A stretch of DNA of 50,029 nucleotides from an uncultured Collinsella sp. (GTDB lineage Bacteria > Actinomycetota > Coriobacteriia > Coriobacteriales > Coriobacteriaceae). This document shows positions 35,203-43,132 of this stretch, piece after piece; the first letter of the stretch is position 1, and each line of letters starts with the position of its first letter. The translations under genes were made by a program, and so were the position numbers. The notes under the pieces are model-generated. The model was not told where the DNA came from. It made no database searches and saw only the letters and a list, made by a program, of their open reading frames with translations. Location of the stretch: contig UQIC01000014.1 in assembly GCA_900540985.1 (NCBI GenBank), positions 1 through 50,029 of the forward strand. Direction: 5' to 3'.

Positions 35203-36119
35203 TGGGATTCTTCGATGCTCTCTCGCGCGGACTTGAGCGCAGTCGCGAGGCCCTCAACGAGGTCTTTTACTTTGGCGGCGAGGTCGACGAGGATTTTTGG
35301 GAGGACCTTGAGGACACCCTCGTCATGGGTGACATGGGCGCCGAGGTCGCCATAAAGGTCTCCGATGACCTGCGTGATGCCGCGGCTAAGAAGAACCTCA
35401 AGACCGCCCCGCAACTCCGTCGCGCCCTGGCCGAGCAGCTTGAGCAGCACTTTGTGCCCATCGAGCGCGATCCGTTCTCCGATACGCCGAGCTGCGTGCT
35501 GTTTGTGGGCATTAACGGTGCCGGCAAGACCACGACGGTCGGTAAGATCGCGAGCGCCATGGCCGCCCGCGGCAAGAACGTCGTGATCGGTTCGGCCGAT
35601 ACCTTCCGCGCTGCAGCTATCGAGCAGCTCGATGTGTGGGGCCAGCGAGCTGGCGTCCCCGTCATCAAGCGCGACCGCGGCTCCGACCCGGCAAGTGTTT
35701 GCTACGACGTGCTCGACGAGGCCGACAAGCGCGGCAGCGACCTGGTGCTCATCGATACCGCCGGTCGTCTGCACACGAGCCCCGAGCTCATGCGCGAGCT
35801 TGCCAAGGTGGTCAATGTGACCCGTAAGCGCGCCGCCAATATGGCCGCCGGCCCCATGCCCGTCTATGTCGTGCTCGTGATCGATGCCGCAACGGGCCAA
35901 AACGGCCTCAACCAGGCGCTCGAGTTTAACGAGGCGCTGGGTCTGGACGGTATTATCATGACAAAGCTCGACGGCACGGCAAAGGGCGGTATCGCCATGG
36001 CCGTGGCCGAGAAGCTCAAGCTTCCCATCCTGCGCATCGGCGTGGGCGAGCAGGTCGATGACCTGCAGGAGTTCAATGCCAAAGATTTCTGCCGCGCCCT
36101 GGTGGGCGAGTCCAACTAA
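35202..36119 (+). CDS. ftsY: Signal recognition particle receptor FtsY
   Basis: Membrane-associated SRP GTPase that receives ribosome-nascent chain complexes. The N domain (helical, about 1-90) leads to the G domain with GINGAGKTTTVGKIA, DTFRAAAIEQL, DTAGRLHTS and TKLDGTAKGG. At 305 residues it lacks the long acidic A domain of the E. coli protein, as in many Gram-positive bacteria. ATG 35202 overlaps the smc stop by one base. Ffh, its partner, is encoded ten bases downstream. Confidence 0.95.
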   Translation: MGFFDALSRGLERSREALNEVFYFGGEVDEDFWEDLEDTLVMGDMGAEVAIKVSDDLRDAAAKKNLKTAPQLRRALAEQLEQHFVPIERDPFSDTPSCVLFVGINGAGKTTTVGKIASAMAARGKNVVIGSADTFRAAAIEQLDVWGQRAGVPVIKRDRGSDPASVCYDVLDEADKRGSDLVLIDTAGRLHTSPELMRELAKVVNVTRKRAANMAAGPMPVYVVLVIDAATGQNGLNQALEFNEALGLDGIIMTKLDGTAKGGIAMAVAEKLKLPILRIGVGEQVDDLQEFNAKDFCRALVGESN

Positions 36120-36129
36120 GGAGTAACCA

Positions 36130-37605
36130 GTGTTTGATTCCCTGAGCGATCGCCTCAACGACACATTTGACCGCCTGCGTGGCAAGGGTAAGCTGACCGA
36201 GGCCGACATTACCTCGGCCATGCGCGACATTCGCATGGCGCTGCTAGAGGCCGACGTCAACTTCAAGGTCGTCAAGGAGTTCGTCGCCAAGACCAAGGAG
36301 CGCTGCATGACCGCCGAGGTCATGGAGTCACTGTCGCCGGCGCAAAACGTCGTCAAGATCGTGCTCGACGAGCTCACCGAGATGCTCGGCTCCACCGAGA
36401 GCAAGCTCGTCTTTAGCAACCGCATTCCCAATGTCATCATGCTCGTGGGCCTGCAGGGCTCCGGTAAGACCACGGCGGCCGTAAAGCTGGCCTACCAGCT
36501 CAAGAAGCAGGGCCGCTCGCCGCTGCTCGCCGCGTGCGACGTCTACCGTCCCGCCGCTGCCGACCAGCTGGCCACACTCGGTGGAGAGATCGGCGTGCCG
36601 GTCTTCCGCGGCGACGGCGAGCACCCGGTCGACATCGCCAAGGGCGCCATCCAGGAGGCCGTCGACCACCTGCGTGACGTGGTCATCGTCGATACCGCCG
36701 GTCGCCTTCAGATCGACGAGCAGATGATGCAGGAGGCCGTGGACATCAAGAAGGCCGTCAAGCCCGATCAGGTGCTGATGGTCGTCGATGCCATGACCGG
36801 CCAGGATATCGTCAACGTCGTCTCGACCTTTGCCGAGCGCACCGACTTTGACGGAGTGATCATCTCCAAGCTCGACGGCGATGCCCGTGGCGGCGGCGCG
36901 CTTTCCGTGCGCCAGGTGACCGGCAAGCCCATCAAGTTCGTGAGCATGGGCGAGAAGCCCGATTCGCTGGAGCCGTTTTATCCCGATCGTATGGCCAAGC
37001 GCATTCTTGGCATGGGCGACGTTGTCGGCATTATCGAGAAGGCCCAGGAGGCGGCCGACGCCGAGCAGCTCGAGGCTGCCGAGCGAATGCTGCGCGAGGG
37101 CTTCACCATGAACGACATGCTCGACCAGATGAAGGCCGTCAAGAAGATGGGCGGCATGAAGGGCATCCTGGGCATGCTCCCCGGCGGCCAGCGTGCGCTC
37201 AACCAGATGGGTGGCAACCTGGACGAGGGCATCTTCGATAAGAACGAGGCCATTATCATGTCGATGACCAAGGAGGAGCGTCTGCGTCCCTCCATCATCA
37301 ATGGCCAGCGCCGTGCCCGCATTGCCAAGGGCGCCGGCGTGACCCCCACCGAGGTCAATAGCCTTATGAAGCAGTGGGGCGAGATGAACAAGATGATGGG
37401 CCGCATGCGCACGATGGCCAATCAGGCACAGGCCGGCGGCAAGAAGGGCAAGAAGGGTAAGAAGGGCAAGAAGATGCGCATGCCCAATATCCCCGGCCTG
37501 GACGCTATGGGTCTGGGCGGCATGGGCGGCCTGGGTACGGGCGGCCCCAAGTCCGATATGGACCTGCTGCGCCAGATGGAAGCGCAGATGCGTAATAAGA
37601 AATAG
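36130..37605 (+). CDS. ffh: Signal recognition particle protein Ffh
   Basis: SRP54 homologue that binds signal sequences and 4.5S RNA. NG domain: LVGLQGSGKTTAAVKLA, ACDVYRPAAADQL, DTAGRLQIDEQM and SKLDGDARGGGAL. The Met-rich M domain (about 300-430) includes MKKMGGMKGILGMLPG-like and RRARIAKGAGVTPTEVN segments. A C-terminal lysine/glycine tract (KKGKKGKKGKK) and Met/Gly-rich tail bring it to 491 residues. GTG 36130 has AAGGAG upstream. Last gene of the run, with an intrinsic terminator behind it. Confidence 0.96.
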   Translation: MFDSLSDRLNDTFDRLRGKGKLTEADITSAMRDIRMALLEADVNFKVVKEFVAKTKERCMTAEVMESLSPAQNVVKIVLDELTEMLGSTESKLVFSNRIPNVIMLVGLQGSGKTTAAVKLAYQLKKQGRSPLLAACDVYRPAAADQLATLGGEIGVPVFRGDGEHPVDIAKGAIQEAVDHLRDVVIVDTAGRLQIDEQMMQEAVDIKKAVKPDQVLMVVDAMTGQDIVNVVSTFAERTDFDGVIISKLDGDARGGGALSVRQVTGKPIKFVSMGEKPDSLEPFYPDRMAKRILGMGDVVGIIEKAQEAADAEQLEAAERMLREGFTMNDMLDQMKAVKKMGGMKGILGMLPGGQRALNQMGGNLDEGIFDKNEAIIMSMTKEERLRPSIINGQRRARIAKGAGVTPTEVNSLMKQWGEMNKMMGRMRTMANQAQAGGKKGKKGKKGKKMRMPNIPGLDAMGLGGMGGLGTGGPKSDMDLLRQMEAQMRNKK

Positions 37606-37630
37606 TGCTGTAATTCCAGCTTGATATGGC

Positions 37631-37665
37631 AAAGGCCACTCGGAAGCTACCGGGTGGCCTTTGTT
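37631..37665 (+). terminator. Intrinsic terminator after ffh
   Basis: A 13-bp stem, 37631-37643 with 37650-37662, one G-T pair, loop AAGCTA, flanked by A and T tracts, so it could serve both the ffh and the convergent minus-strand transcripts. Confidence 0.8.
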
Positions 37666-37725
37666 GTTGGCTTTGATTGTTGGGTTGCGTTCAGTATCGC
37701 GCCCCGAGTTCGCGGTGCCGTGCCG

Positions 37726-38490
37726 TTAGTGGCAGCCGCAGCCCTCGTGGCCCTCGTGCTCGTGATGGCCATGGCAGCCACAGGATTCGCCGTGCTCATG
37801 GGCGTGCTCGTGGTCATGGCCGTGGCAGCCGCACGTGGCCTCGCCGGTCTGCGCGAGCGTGCCGGCAATGAGGGCCTCGACGCAGGCATCGCAGCTGCCC
37901 TGGGCGCCCGCATAGACCGTGATGCCGGCTTGAGCAAGCGCGTTGATAGCGCCACCGCCGATGCCGCCGCAGATGAGTGTGTCCACGTCGCCATTGGCGA
38001 GCAGACCCGCCAGCGCGCCGTGACCGGTGCCGCCGGTGCCCACGACCTGCTCGTTGAGCACCATGCCGTCCTGGATGTCATAGATCTTGAACTGCTCGCT
38101 GCGGCCAAAGTGCATAAAGATGTTGCCGTTGTCGTACGTCGTTGCCACCCTCATGGTGTCGACCTCCTTTGCTGGCCATGCGGCCGTTGTCGTGGTGATG
38201 GGGGAGTATGCGATATTGCCGCCCTCGATGATAATCGCCCGTCCATTGACCAATGCGTTTGCCACCTTGCGATGCGCGCGGCTGCAGATTGCCGCCACCG
38301 TGGCACGGGCAATGCCCATGTGCTGGGCGACTTCCTCCTGATTGAGTCCTTCCAGGTCGCATAGGCGCAGGACCTCGAGCTCGTCGACCGTCATATCGAT
38401 AGCGTCTCCGCTGGCAAGGCCATCGGGGGTAAAGCCGCGATATTCGGGGATGATCCCAACGCGGCGCAGTTTTTCGCGTCTCCCTGCCAT
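37726..38490 (-). CDS. DUF134 helix-turn-helix / NifX-like fusion with Cys/His-rich tail
   Basis: A 254-residue protein in three parts. Residues 1-about 95 are a DUF134-type DNA-binding domain (MTVDELEVLRLCDLEGLNQEEVAQHMGIARATVAAI). Residues 113-about 215 are a dinitrogenase iron-molybdenum cofactor/NifX-NifB-type domain (MRVATTYDNGNIFMHFGRSEQF, then GGIGGGAINAL). Residues 220-254 are a metal-binding tail with three CGCH motifs, 12 His and 6 Cys. I infer a metal- or cluster-responsive regulator. An internal ATG at codon 113 has a perfect AAAGGAGGT eight bases ahead, so the NifX part may also be made separately. ATG 38490 has GGAGAG upstream; the promoter is flanked by two operator-like sites. 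No nitrogenase genes are nearby and the true ligand is unknown. Confidence 0.85.
   Translation of the reverse strand: MAGRREKLRRVGIIPEYRGFTPDGLASGDAIDMTVDELEVLRLCDLEGLNQEEVAQHMGIARATVAAICSRAHRKVANALVNGRAIIIEGGNIAYSPITTTTAAWPAKEVDTMRVATTYDNGNIFMHFGRSEQFKIYDIQDGMVLNEQVVGTGGTGHGALAGLLANGDVDTLICGGIGGGAINALAQAGITVYAGAQGSCDACVEALIAGTLAQTGEATCGCHGHDHEHAHEHGESCGCHGHHEHEGHEGCGCH
38152..38170 (-). promoter_or_regulatory. Internal Shine-Dalgarno and ATG for the NifX-domain product
   Basis: On the minus strand AAAGGAGGT (38170-38162) lies eight bases before the in-frame ATG at 38154-38152, codon 113 of the HTH-NifX gene. The nine bases match the anti-Shine-Dalgarno fully, stronger than the site at the gene's own start, and the ATG falls exactly where the NifX-like domain begins. 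Confidence 0.6.
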
Positions 38491-38504
38491 ACACTCTCCA
38501 AATC

Positions 38505-38569
38505 TGACATATGTCAACAATAGAATAGCGAACGTGCCGATTTGCGCAAGGAATTTCCGTCATATGTCA
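38505..38569 (-). promoter_or_regulatory. Promoter of the HTH-NifX gene with two TGACATATGTCA-type operators
   Basis: On the minus strand TTGCGC (38549-38544) and TATTCT (38527-38522) are separated by 16 bases. A perfect 12-base palindrome TGACATATGTCA lies at 38505-38516, at the predicted start of transcription, and a second copy matching 10 of 12 (CGTCATATGTCA) lies at 38558-38569, upstream of the -35. Centres are 53 bp apart, about five helical turns. This suggests repression, perhaps autoregulation, and possible influence on the divergent thyA. Confidence 0.65.
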
Positions 38570-38616
38570 GAAAATGAGGGCTTATGTTTGGGCTGTGGGG
38601 CCGCGTGCGCCTGGGC

Positions 38617-38622
38617 TACAAT
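38617..38622 (+). promoter_or_regulatory. Possible -10 of thyA
   Basis: TACAAT at 38617-38622 in the 166-base divergent region before thyA; no convincing -35 at the right distance. Confidence 0.35.
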
Positions 38623-38656
38623 AAATCTTGCTTGTAGGCGACTGACAGGAGGGTCA

Positions 38657-39505
38657 ATGAGCAAGGCTGATCAACAGTTTGTAACCATGTGCCGCGATAT
38701 CTTGGACCATGGCACCACCACCGAGGGCCAAAAGGTCCGCCCGGTGTGGGAGGACGGCACCCCTGCCTATACCATTAAAAACTTTGGCGTCACGGCGCGC
38801 TACGACCTGCGCGAGGAGTTCCCTGCGCTTACGCTGCGCCGCACGGCTCTTAAGTCTGCGATGGACGAGATCCTGTGGATCTATCAAAAGAAGTCTAATA
38901 ACGTCCATGACCTCAACAGCCATATTTGGGACGAGTGGGCCGACGAGACTGGCTCCATCGGTAAAGCCTACGGCTATCAGATTGGCCAGAAGAGCCATTA
39001 CGCCGAGGGCGATTTTGATCAGATGGACCGTGTGCTGTACGATCTTAAGCACACGCCGTACAGCCGCCGCATCATGACCAACACGTATGTGTTTAGTGAC
39101 CTGTCCGAGATGCACCTGTATCCGTGCGCCTACAGCGTGACCTATAACGTCACGCAGCGCCCGCAGGACGACAAGCCCACGCTCAACATGATTCTCAACC
39201 AGCGCAGTCAGGACATTTTGGCCGCGAATAACTGGAACGTGTGCCAGTACGCCATTCTGCTCATGATGGTCGCGCAGTCGGTCGATATGATTCCGGGTGA
39301 GCTGCTGCATGTGATTGCCGATGCCCACATTTACGACCGTCATGTCAATATCGTCCGTGAGCTTATCGAGCGCCCGCAGTTTGCGGCGCCCAAGGTAACG
39401 CTTAACCCCGATGTGCATGATTTTTACGCGTTTACGACTGATGACCTGATCGTCGAGGGCTATGAGCACGGCCCGCAGGTCAAGAACATTCCTATTGCGG
39501 TGTAG
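38657..39505 (+). CDS. thyA: Thymidylate synthase (ThyA type)
   Basis: Makes dTMP from dUMP with methylenetetrahydrofolate. The nucleophile is Cys157 in LYPCAYSVTY; LNQRSQDILAANNWNVCQYA is the phosphate/pyrimidine-binding stretch and VIADAHIYDRHV is conserved near the end. 282 residues. ATG 38657 has a strong CAGGAGGG; the frame runs open upstream only through the promoter region of the divergent gene. Dihydrofolate reductase follows nine bases downstream, the usual pairing, because ThyA converts its folate to dihydrofolate. Confidence 0.95.
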   Translation: MSKADQQFVTMCRDILDHGTTTEGQKVRPVWEDGTPAYTIKNFGVTARYDLREEFPALTLRRTALKSAMDEILWIYQKKSNNVHDLNSHIWDEWADETGSIGKAYGYQIGQKSHYAEGDFDQMDRVLYDLKHTPYSRRIMTNTYVFSDLSEMHLYPCAYSVTYNVTQRPQDDKPTLNMILNQRSQDILAANNWNVCQYAILLMMVAQSVDMIPGELLHVIADAHIYDRHVNIVRELIERPQFAAPKVTLNPDVHDFYAFTTDDLIVEGYEHGPQVKNIPIAV

Positions 39506-39514
39506 GTGGTGCTC

Positions 39515-40033
39515 ATGACGTGTAAGCTATCTGCTATCGTCGCCGTGTGTGACGATTGGGGCATTGGTTGCGAGGGCGACATGGTGGTGTCCAATCGCGC
39601 CGATATGCGCCATTTTGTGGCCTGCACCAAGGGCTGCCCGGTCATCATGGGGCGCAAGACGCTGCTGAGTTTTCCCGGTGGGCGTCCACTCAAGAACCGT
39701 CGCAATATCGTGCTTACCCGCGACGAGGATTTTGCTGTCGAGGGCGTCGACGTGGTGCATAGCATCGACGAGGCGCTCGCCGCGGTTGCCGATGAGCCCG
39801 TTGCCTGGGTGATCGGTGGCGGCGAGGTGTATCGGCAGTTTTTGCCGTATTGCGCCGAGGCCGAGGTCACGCACAACCATTGCACTCATGCCGTGGACAC
39901 GTACTTTCCCGATTTGGACGCCGATCCCGCGTGGGAGATTGCGTGGCGTGGCGGTGTTGCCACGATTGCCTCGGGCGAGGGCGACGAGGGTGTCGATTAT
40001 GAGTTCGTGACGTATCGTCGCGTTGAGGCGTAA
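39515..40033 (+). CDS. folA: Dihydrofolate reductase
   Basis: Regenerates tetrahydrofolate from dihydrofolate with NADPH. SAIVAVCDDWGIGCEGDMVVSNRADMRHF contains the substrate-binding acidic residue, VIMGRKTLLSFPGGRPLKNRRNIVLTRD the cofactor-binding motif, and AWVIGGGEVYRQFLP the third family motif. 172 residues. ATG 39515 is preferred, with a TAGGTGG upstream; a GTG at 39506 in the same frame is less likely. Probably cotranscribed with thyA. Confidence 0.93.
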   Translation: MTCKLSAIVAVCDDWGIGCEGDMVVSNRADMRHFVACTKGCPVIMGRKTLLSFPGGRPLKNRRNIVLTRDEDFAVEGVDVVHSIDEALAAVADEPVAWVIGGGEVYRQFLPYCAEAEVTHNHCTHAVDTYFPDLDADPAWEIAWRGGVATIASGEGDEGVDYEFVTYRRVEA

Positions 40034-40077
40034 ATCGCCTGGCGTGAACGGTATTATCGGGTTGATTGAATGTATGG

Positions 40078-40103
40078 GGCGGCGCTTAGCGTCGCCTCGT
40101 TTG
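40078..40103 (+). terminator. Hairpin terminator after folA
   Basis: An 8-bp stem, 40078-40085 with 40089-40096, loop TTA, one G-T pair, followed by TCGTTT. Confidence 0.5.
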
Positions 40104-40142
40104 GTATAGATGTGCTGTAAAGAAGGGTGCGGGCAGGCTGCT

Positions 40143-41057
40143 ATGACTGATGCCGTTGAGGTTCTGCGAATTGATTCGCTCGAGGACGAGCGGCTCGATG
40201 CCTACGTGCGACTGACCGAGCGCGAGCTGCGCTGCGTGCTGGAGCCGCAGAAGGGCATCTTTATTGCGGAGAGCGCCAAGGTCATCGAGCGCGCGGTGCG
40301 TGCCGGATATCAGCCGGTGAGCTTTCTTTTGGGCGAACGCTGGCTCGACCAGATGATGCCGCTGTTTGAGCGCCTAGTCGTGCGCGAGGGCGCGGGTCCT
40401 GTTCCTGTGTTCGTTGCCTCCATGGAGCTCATGGAGCAGTTGACGGGCTTTAACGTGACGCGCGGCGCGCTGGCGGCGTTTCGTCGCCCGCGTCAGATTC
40501 CGGTTGATGAGTTCTTGGGCGGCGTCGTCGAGGCGGCGGGGAATCGTCCGGTGCGCGTGTGCGTGCTTGAGGGTATTGTCGATCACACCAATGTTGGCGC
40601 GATTTTCCGCTCGGCTGCCGCATTGAACGTTGACGGTATTTTGGTCAGCCCGACGTGCTGCGACCCGCTGTACCGTCGCTCGGCCCGCGTGAGCATGGGC
40701 ACCGTGTTTCAGGTGCCGTGGACGCGCATTGGCAGCGAGGCTCGTGTGTGGCCGCATGATGGTCTGGGCGCGTTGCACGACGCCGGTTTTTCGTGTGCCG
40801 CTATGGCGTTGACGGACGACTCCGTTTCGCTTGATGATCCTGTGCTGCAGAAGATTGATCGCTTGGCGATTTTTATGGGTACCGAGGGTGCTGGCTTGGG
40901 CGCCAAGACCATTGCCGGCTGTGACCAAGCGGTGCGCATTCCGATGGCGCACGGGGTCGATTCGCTCAACGTGGCCGCGGCGAGTGCCGTCGCCTTTTGG
41001 CAGCTGTGCCCGCACGTGAGCAACGAGTATCACTACCAGCCGGGGCTGTATCACTAG
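40143..41057 (+). CDS. TrmH-family (SpoU) RNA ribose methyltransferase
   Basis: A SPOUT-class 2'-O-methyltransferase of about 304 residues. The three knot motifs are clear: DHTNVGAIFRSAAALNVDGIL, then AIFMGTEGAGLGAKTI, and IPMAHGVDSLNVAAASAVAFW. An N-terminal substrate-binding extension of about 110 residues (FIAESAKVIERAVRAGY) resembles the L30e-like domain of 23S rRNA enzymes. The RNA target, tRNA or rRNA, cannot be assigned. ATG 40143 is at the family's start; another in-frame ATG at 40110 would add a Cys-rich leader of 11 residues, and AAAGAAGGG lies between them. Confidence 0.85.
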   Translation: MTDAVEVLRIDSLEDERLDAYVRLTERELRCVLEPQKGIFIAESAKVIERAVRAGYQPVSFLLGERWLDQMMPLFERLVVREGAGPVPVFVASMELMEQLTGFNVTRGALAAFRRPRQIPVDEFLGGVVEAAGNRPVRVCVLEGIVDHTNVGAIFRSAAALNVDGILVSPTCCDPLYRRSARVSMGTVFQVPWTRIGSEARVWPHDGLGALHDAGFSCAAMALTDDSVSLDDPVLQKIDRLAIFMGTEGAGLGAKTIAGCDQAVRIPMAHGVDSLNVAAASAVAFWQLCPHVSNEYHYQPGLYH

Positions 41058-41182
41058 GCAGATAGTTTGCACCTGGCTCTGACTCGGGGTGTTTCGGTCG
41101 ACGTCGGTCGGTGCTAAGCTGCTATTAGCTTAGGTCTTTAATTACTGTTTTGTCGGTTGACGTACGCTTTTGGGGAGGGCGT

Positions 41183-42532
41183 GTGGCTAAGAAATCTACG
41201 GCTATCGATGTAACGCAAGGTGTTATTTGGCAACAATTGCTGTCGCTGTGCGTTCCCATCTTCTTTAGCTCGTTTTTTCAGCAGGCCTACACGCTTATCG
41301 GTACCTATATCGTCGGCCAGTTTGGCGGCAAGCTCGCATTGGGCGGCATCCAGGCCACGATGGTGCTCACCGAGCTCTGCATTGGCTTTTGCGTTGGCGT
41401 CGGCGCCGGCTGCGCGGTCATTACCGGTCAGTATTTTGGCCAGCACGATGATGAGCGACTGAGCCGTTCGGTCCATACGGCCATGACGCTCGCGCTGGTG
41501 GGCGGTATCGTTTTCTCGATTCTTGGCATAGTGTTCGTTGAGCCCATGCTGGTGCTTATGAACACGCCGCATGAACTATTGGCCGAGGGCGTGGCCTATG
41601 CTCGTTGCTATTTTGCCGCCATGGTTGCGGCGCTGCTGCTCAATATGGGAACGGCACTGCTGCGCGCCGTGGGCGACACGCGCGGGCCTGCTGTAATCAT
41701 CGCTTCTGGCTGCCTTGTTAATGCGGTGCTGGATGTCATCTTCGTTGCCGTGCTTCATATGGAGGCTCTGGGCTGTGGCATCGCGGTGGCGCTGACCATT
41801 TGCTCCAACGCCACGATGATCGTGATTCGTATGATGCACGCACCGGGTGCGTGGCGGCTTTCACTGTCCAAACTCGGCATTGATCCTGGCATTTGTAAGA
41901 GCATGATCTCGTGTGGTCTGCCGCTTGGCTTTCAGTCTGCTGCGTATTCGATTTCCAACGTTTTGATTCAGGTGTCGGTCAACTCGTTTGGCGCCGATGT
42001 CACCACGGCGTGGGGTCTTTCGGGCCGCTTAGATGGCATTGTCTGGATGGTTACCGAGGCGCTCGGCGTGTCGATCACCACGTTCTCGGCACAGAACTTT
42101 GGCGCGCGCAACTACGAGCGCATGCGCAAGGGCTACCATACGTCGCTCGTGCTGTCGTTTATGCTCATTGGTGGCCTGTCTGCCGTGCTGCTGGTGTTCT
42201 CGGGTCCGCTGTCGCGTTTGTTTGTCGACGATGCTTCGATTTCGGCGTACACCACGACGATTCTTCACTTTATCGCGCCGTTCTACGCGATTTTCTCGAT
42301 TATCGAGAACGCCTCGGGTTCCATCCGCGGCGCCGGCGTGAGTCTGCAGCCTATGATGCTCACCATCTTTGGCACCGTCGTACTCAGAGTGATTTGGGTG
42401 TTTGCGATCATGCCCTTCGATCCGTCGCTTGAGCACCTGCTGCTTGTCTACCCCGTAACCTGGGTAATCACCGCCATGATGTTCACCGTCTACCATCACA
42501 GCGGCAACTGGCTCGGCCGCGCCACCGCCTAG
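41183..42532 (+). CDS. MATE-family multidrug efflux transporter
   Basis: An inner-membrane antiporter of about 449 residues with two repeated halves of hydrophobic segments, expected to form 12 helices. Typical features are the QLLSLCVPIFFSSFFQQAYTLIGTYIVGQF opening (given in family order), NMGTALLRAVGDTRGPAVI and, in the second half, NFGARNYERMRKG and ENASGSIRGAGVS. Relatives expel cationic drugs or other compounds by Na+ or H+ exchange; the substrate is unknown. GTG 41183 has GGGGAGG at 41172-41178. It ends 22 bases from the convergent cobalamin gene. Confidence 0.87.
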   Translation: MAKKSTAIDVTQGVIWQQLLSLCVPIFFSSFFQQAYTLIGTYIVGQFGGKLALGGIQATMVLTELCIGFCVGVGAGCAVITGQYFGQHDDERLSRSVHTAMTLALVGGIVFSILGIVFVEPMLVLMNTPHELLAEGVAYARCYFAAMVAALLLNMGTALLRAVGDTRGPAVIIASGCLVNAVLDVIFVAVLHMEALGCGIAVALTICSNATMIVIRMMHAPGAWRLSLSKLGIDPGICKSMISCGLPLGFQSAAYSISNVLIQVSVNSFGADVTTAWGLSGRLDGIVWMVTEALGVSITTFSAQNFGARNYERMRKGYHTSLVLSFMLIGGLSAVLLVFSGPLSRLFVDDASISAYTTTILHFIAPFYAIFSIIENASGSIRGAGVSLQPMMLTIFGTVVLRVIWVFAIMPFDPSLEHLLLVYPVTWVITAMMFTVYHHSGNWLGRATA

Positions 42533-42554
42533 CCATTCGGGACGTCCCCAATGG
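42533..42554. repeat. Palindrome filling the whole gap between two convergent genes
   Basis: The 22 bases between the stop codons of the MATE and corrinoid genes form a palindrome with a single mismatch, centre GGGACGTCCC, ends CCATT and AATGG. Its right half GACGTCCCCAATG matches the right arm of the palindrome at 22306-22353. Confidence 0.7.
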
Positions 42555-43040
42555 CTAGTATTCGATGCCTTGGCGGGCTAGGAGTCCTTCGTCGAAGTAG
42601 TGTTTGATGGGGCGCATTTCGGTGACAAGGTCGGCGAGGTTCGCGAGGGGCAGCAAGCCCCGGCCGGTGAGCACGAGCTCCGTGGTGGCGGGCTTTATCG
42701 CGATCAGCGCTTCGACATCCTCGCGCGTCACGAAGCCGCGGCGCATGGCCTCGCCGAGTTCATCCAAAATCAGAACGTCGACCTGTGATATCTGCTCGCA
42801 TGCGAGCTCCATGATCTGCGCGGCGCAAGCCTCGGGTGTGTCGCGGTCGGCTTGTACGATGCGTAGCCCTAAACGAGGTGCTGCATCATGTTCGGCGCAG
42901 TGCAGCTTCTTGGCAAACTGAAGCATGAGCACGTTAAGTCCATTGCCCGTGGCACGCAGCGCGAGCCCCAGCGCAGCCGTCGTCTTGCCCTTGCCGTCGC
43001 CCGTATAGATTTGAACCTTGCCGACTTCCAGTGATGCCAT
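42555..43040 (-). CDS. Cob(I)yrinic acid a,c-diamide adenosyltransferase (CobO/BtuR type)
   Basis: Transfers the adenosyl group of ATP to the cobalt of corrinoids, giving adenosylcobalamin precursors. The 161-residue protein has VGKVQIYTGDGKGKTTAALGLALRA split around the P-loop at residues 14-21, DVLILDELGEAMRRGFV with the Walker B-like aspartate and glutamate, and LVLTGRGLLP. The C-terminal MRPIKHYFDEGLLARQGIEY is the family end. It lies alone on the minus strand between MATE and ftsH; no other cobalamin genes are in the window, so it may serve salvage. Confidence 0.9.
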   Translation of the reverse strand: MASLEVGKVQIYTGDGKGKTTAALGLALRATGNGLNVLMLQFAKKLHCAEHDAAPRLGLRIVQADRDTPEACAAQIMELACEQISQVDVLILDELGEAMRRGFVTREDVEALIAIKPATTELVLTGRGLLPLANLADLVTEMRPIKHYFDEGLLARQGIEY

Positions 43041-43132
43041 CTCTGTCTTTTCGTGCCCGGCGTCGGTTTATCGCCGTCCGGGTTGGGTATTCTAGAAAGC
43101 ATTATTAACCCCAGTAGATGGAGTTCAAGCAG

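Noticed and set aside
37726..38490. Nitrogenase cofactor gene
   Set aside because: The NifX-like domain alone does not indicate nitrogen fixation; no nif genes are present and the protein has an HTH domain.
38342..38656. N-terminal extension of thyA by 105 codons
   Set aside because: It runs through the divergent promoter and operators, and a strong CAGGAGGG precedes the ATG at 38657 where the family begins.
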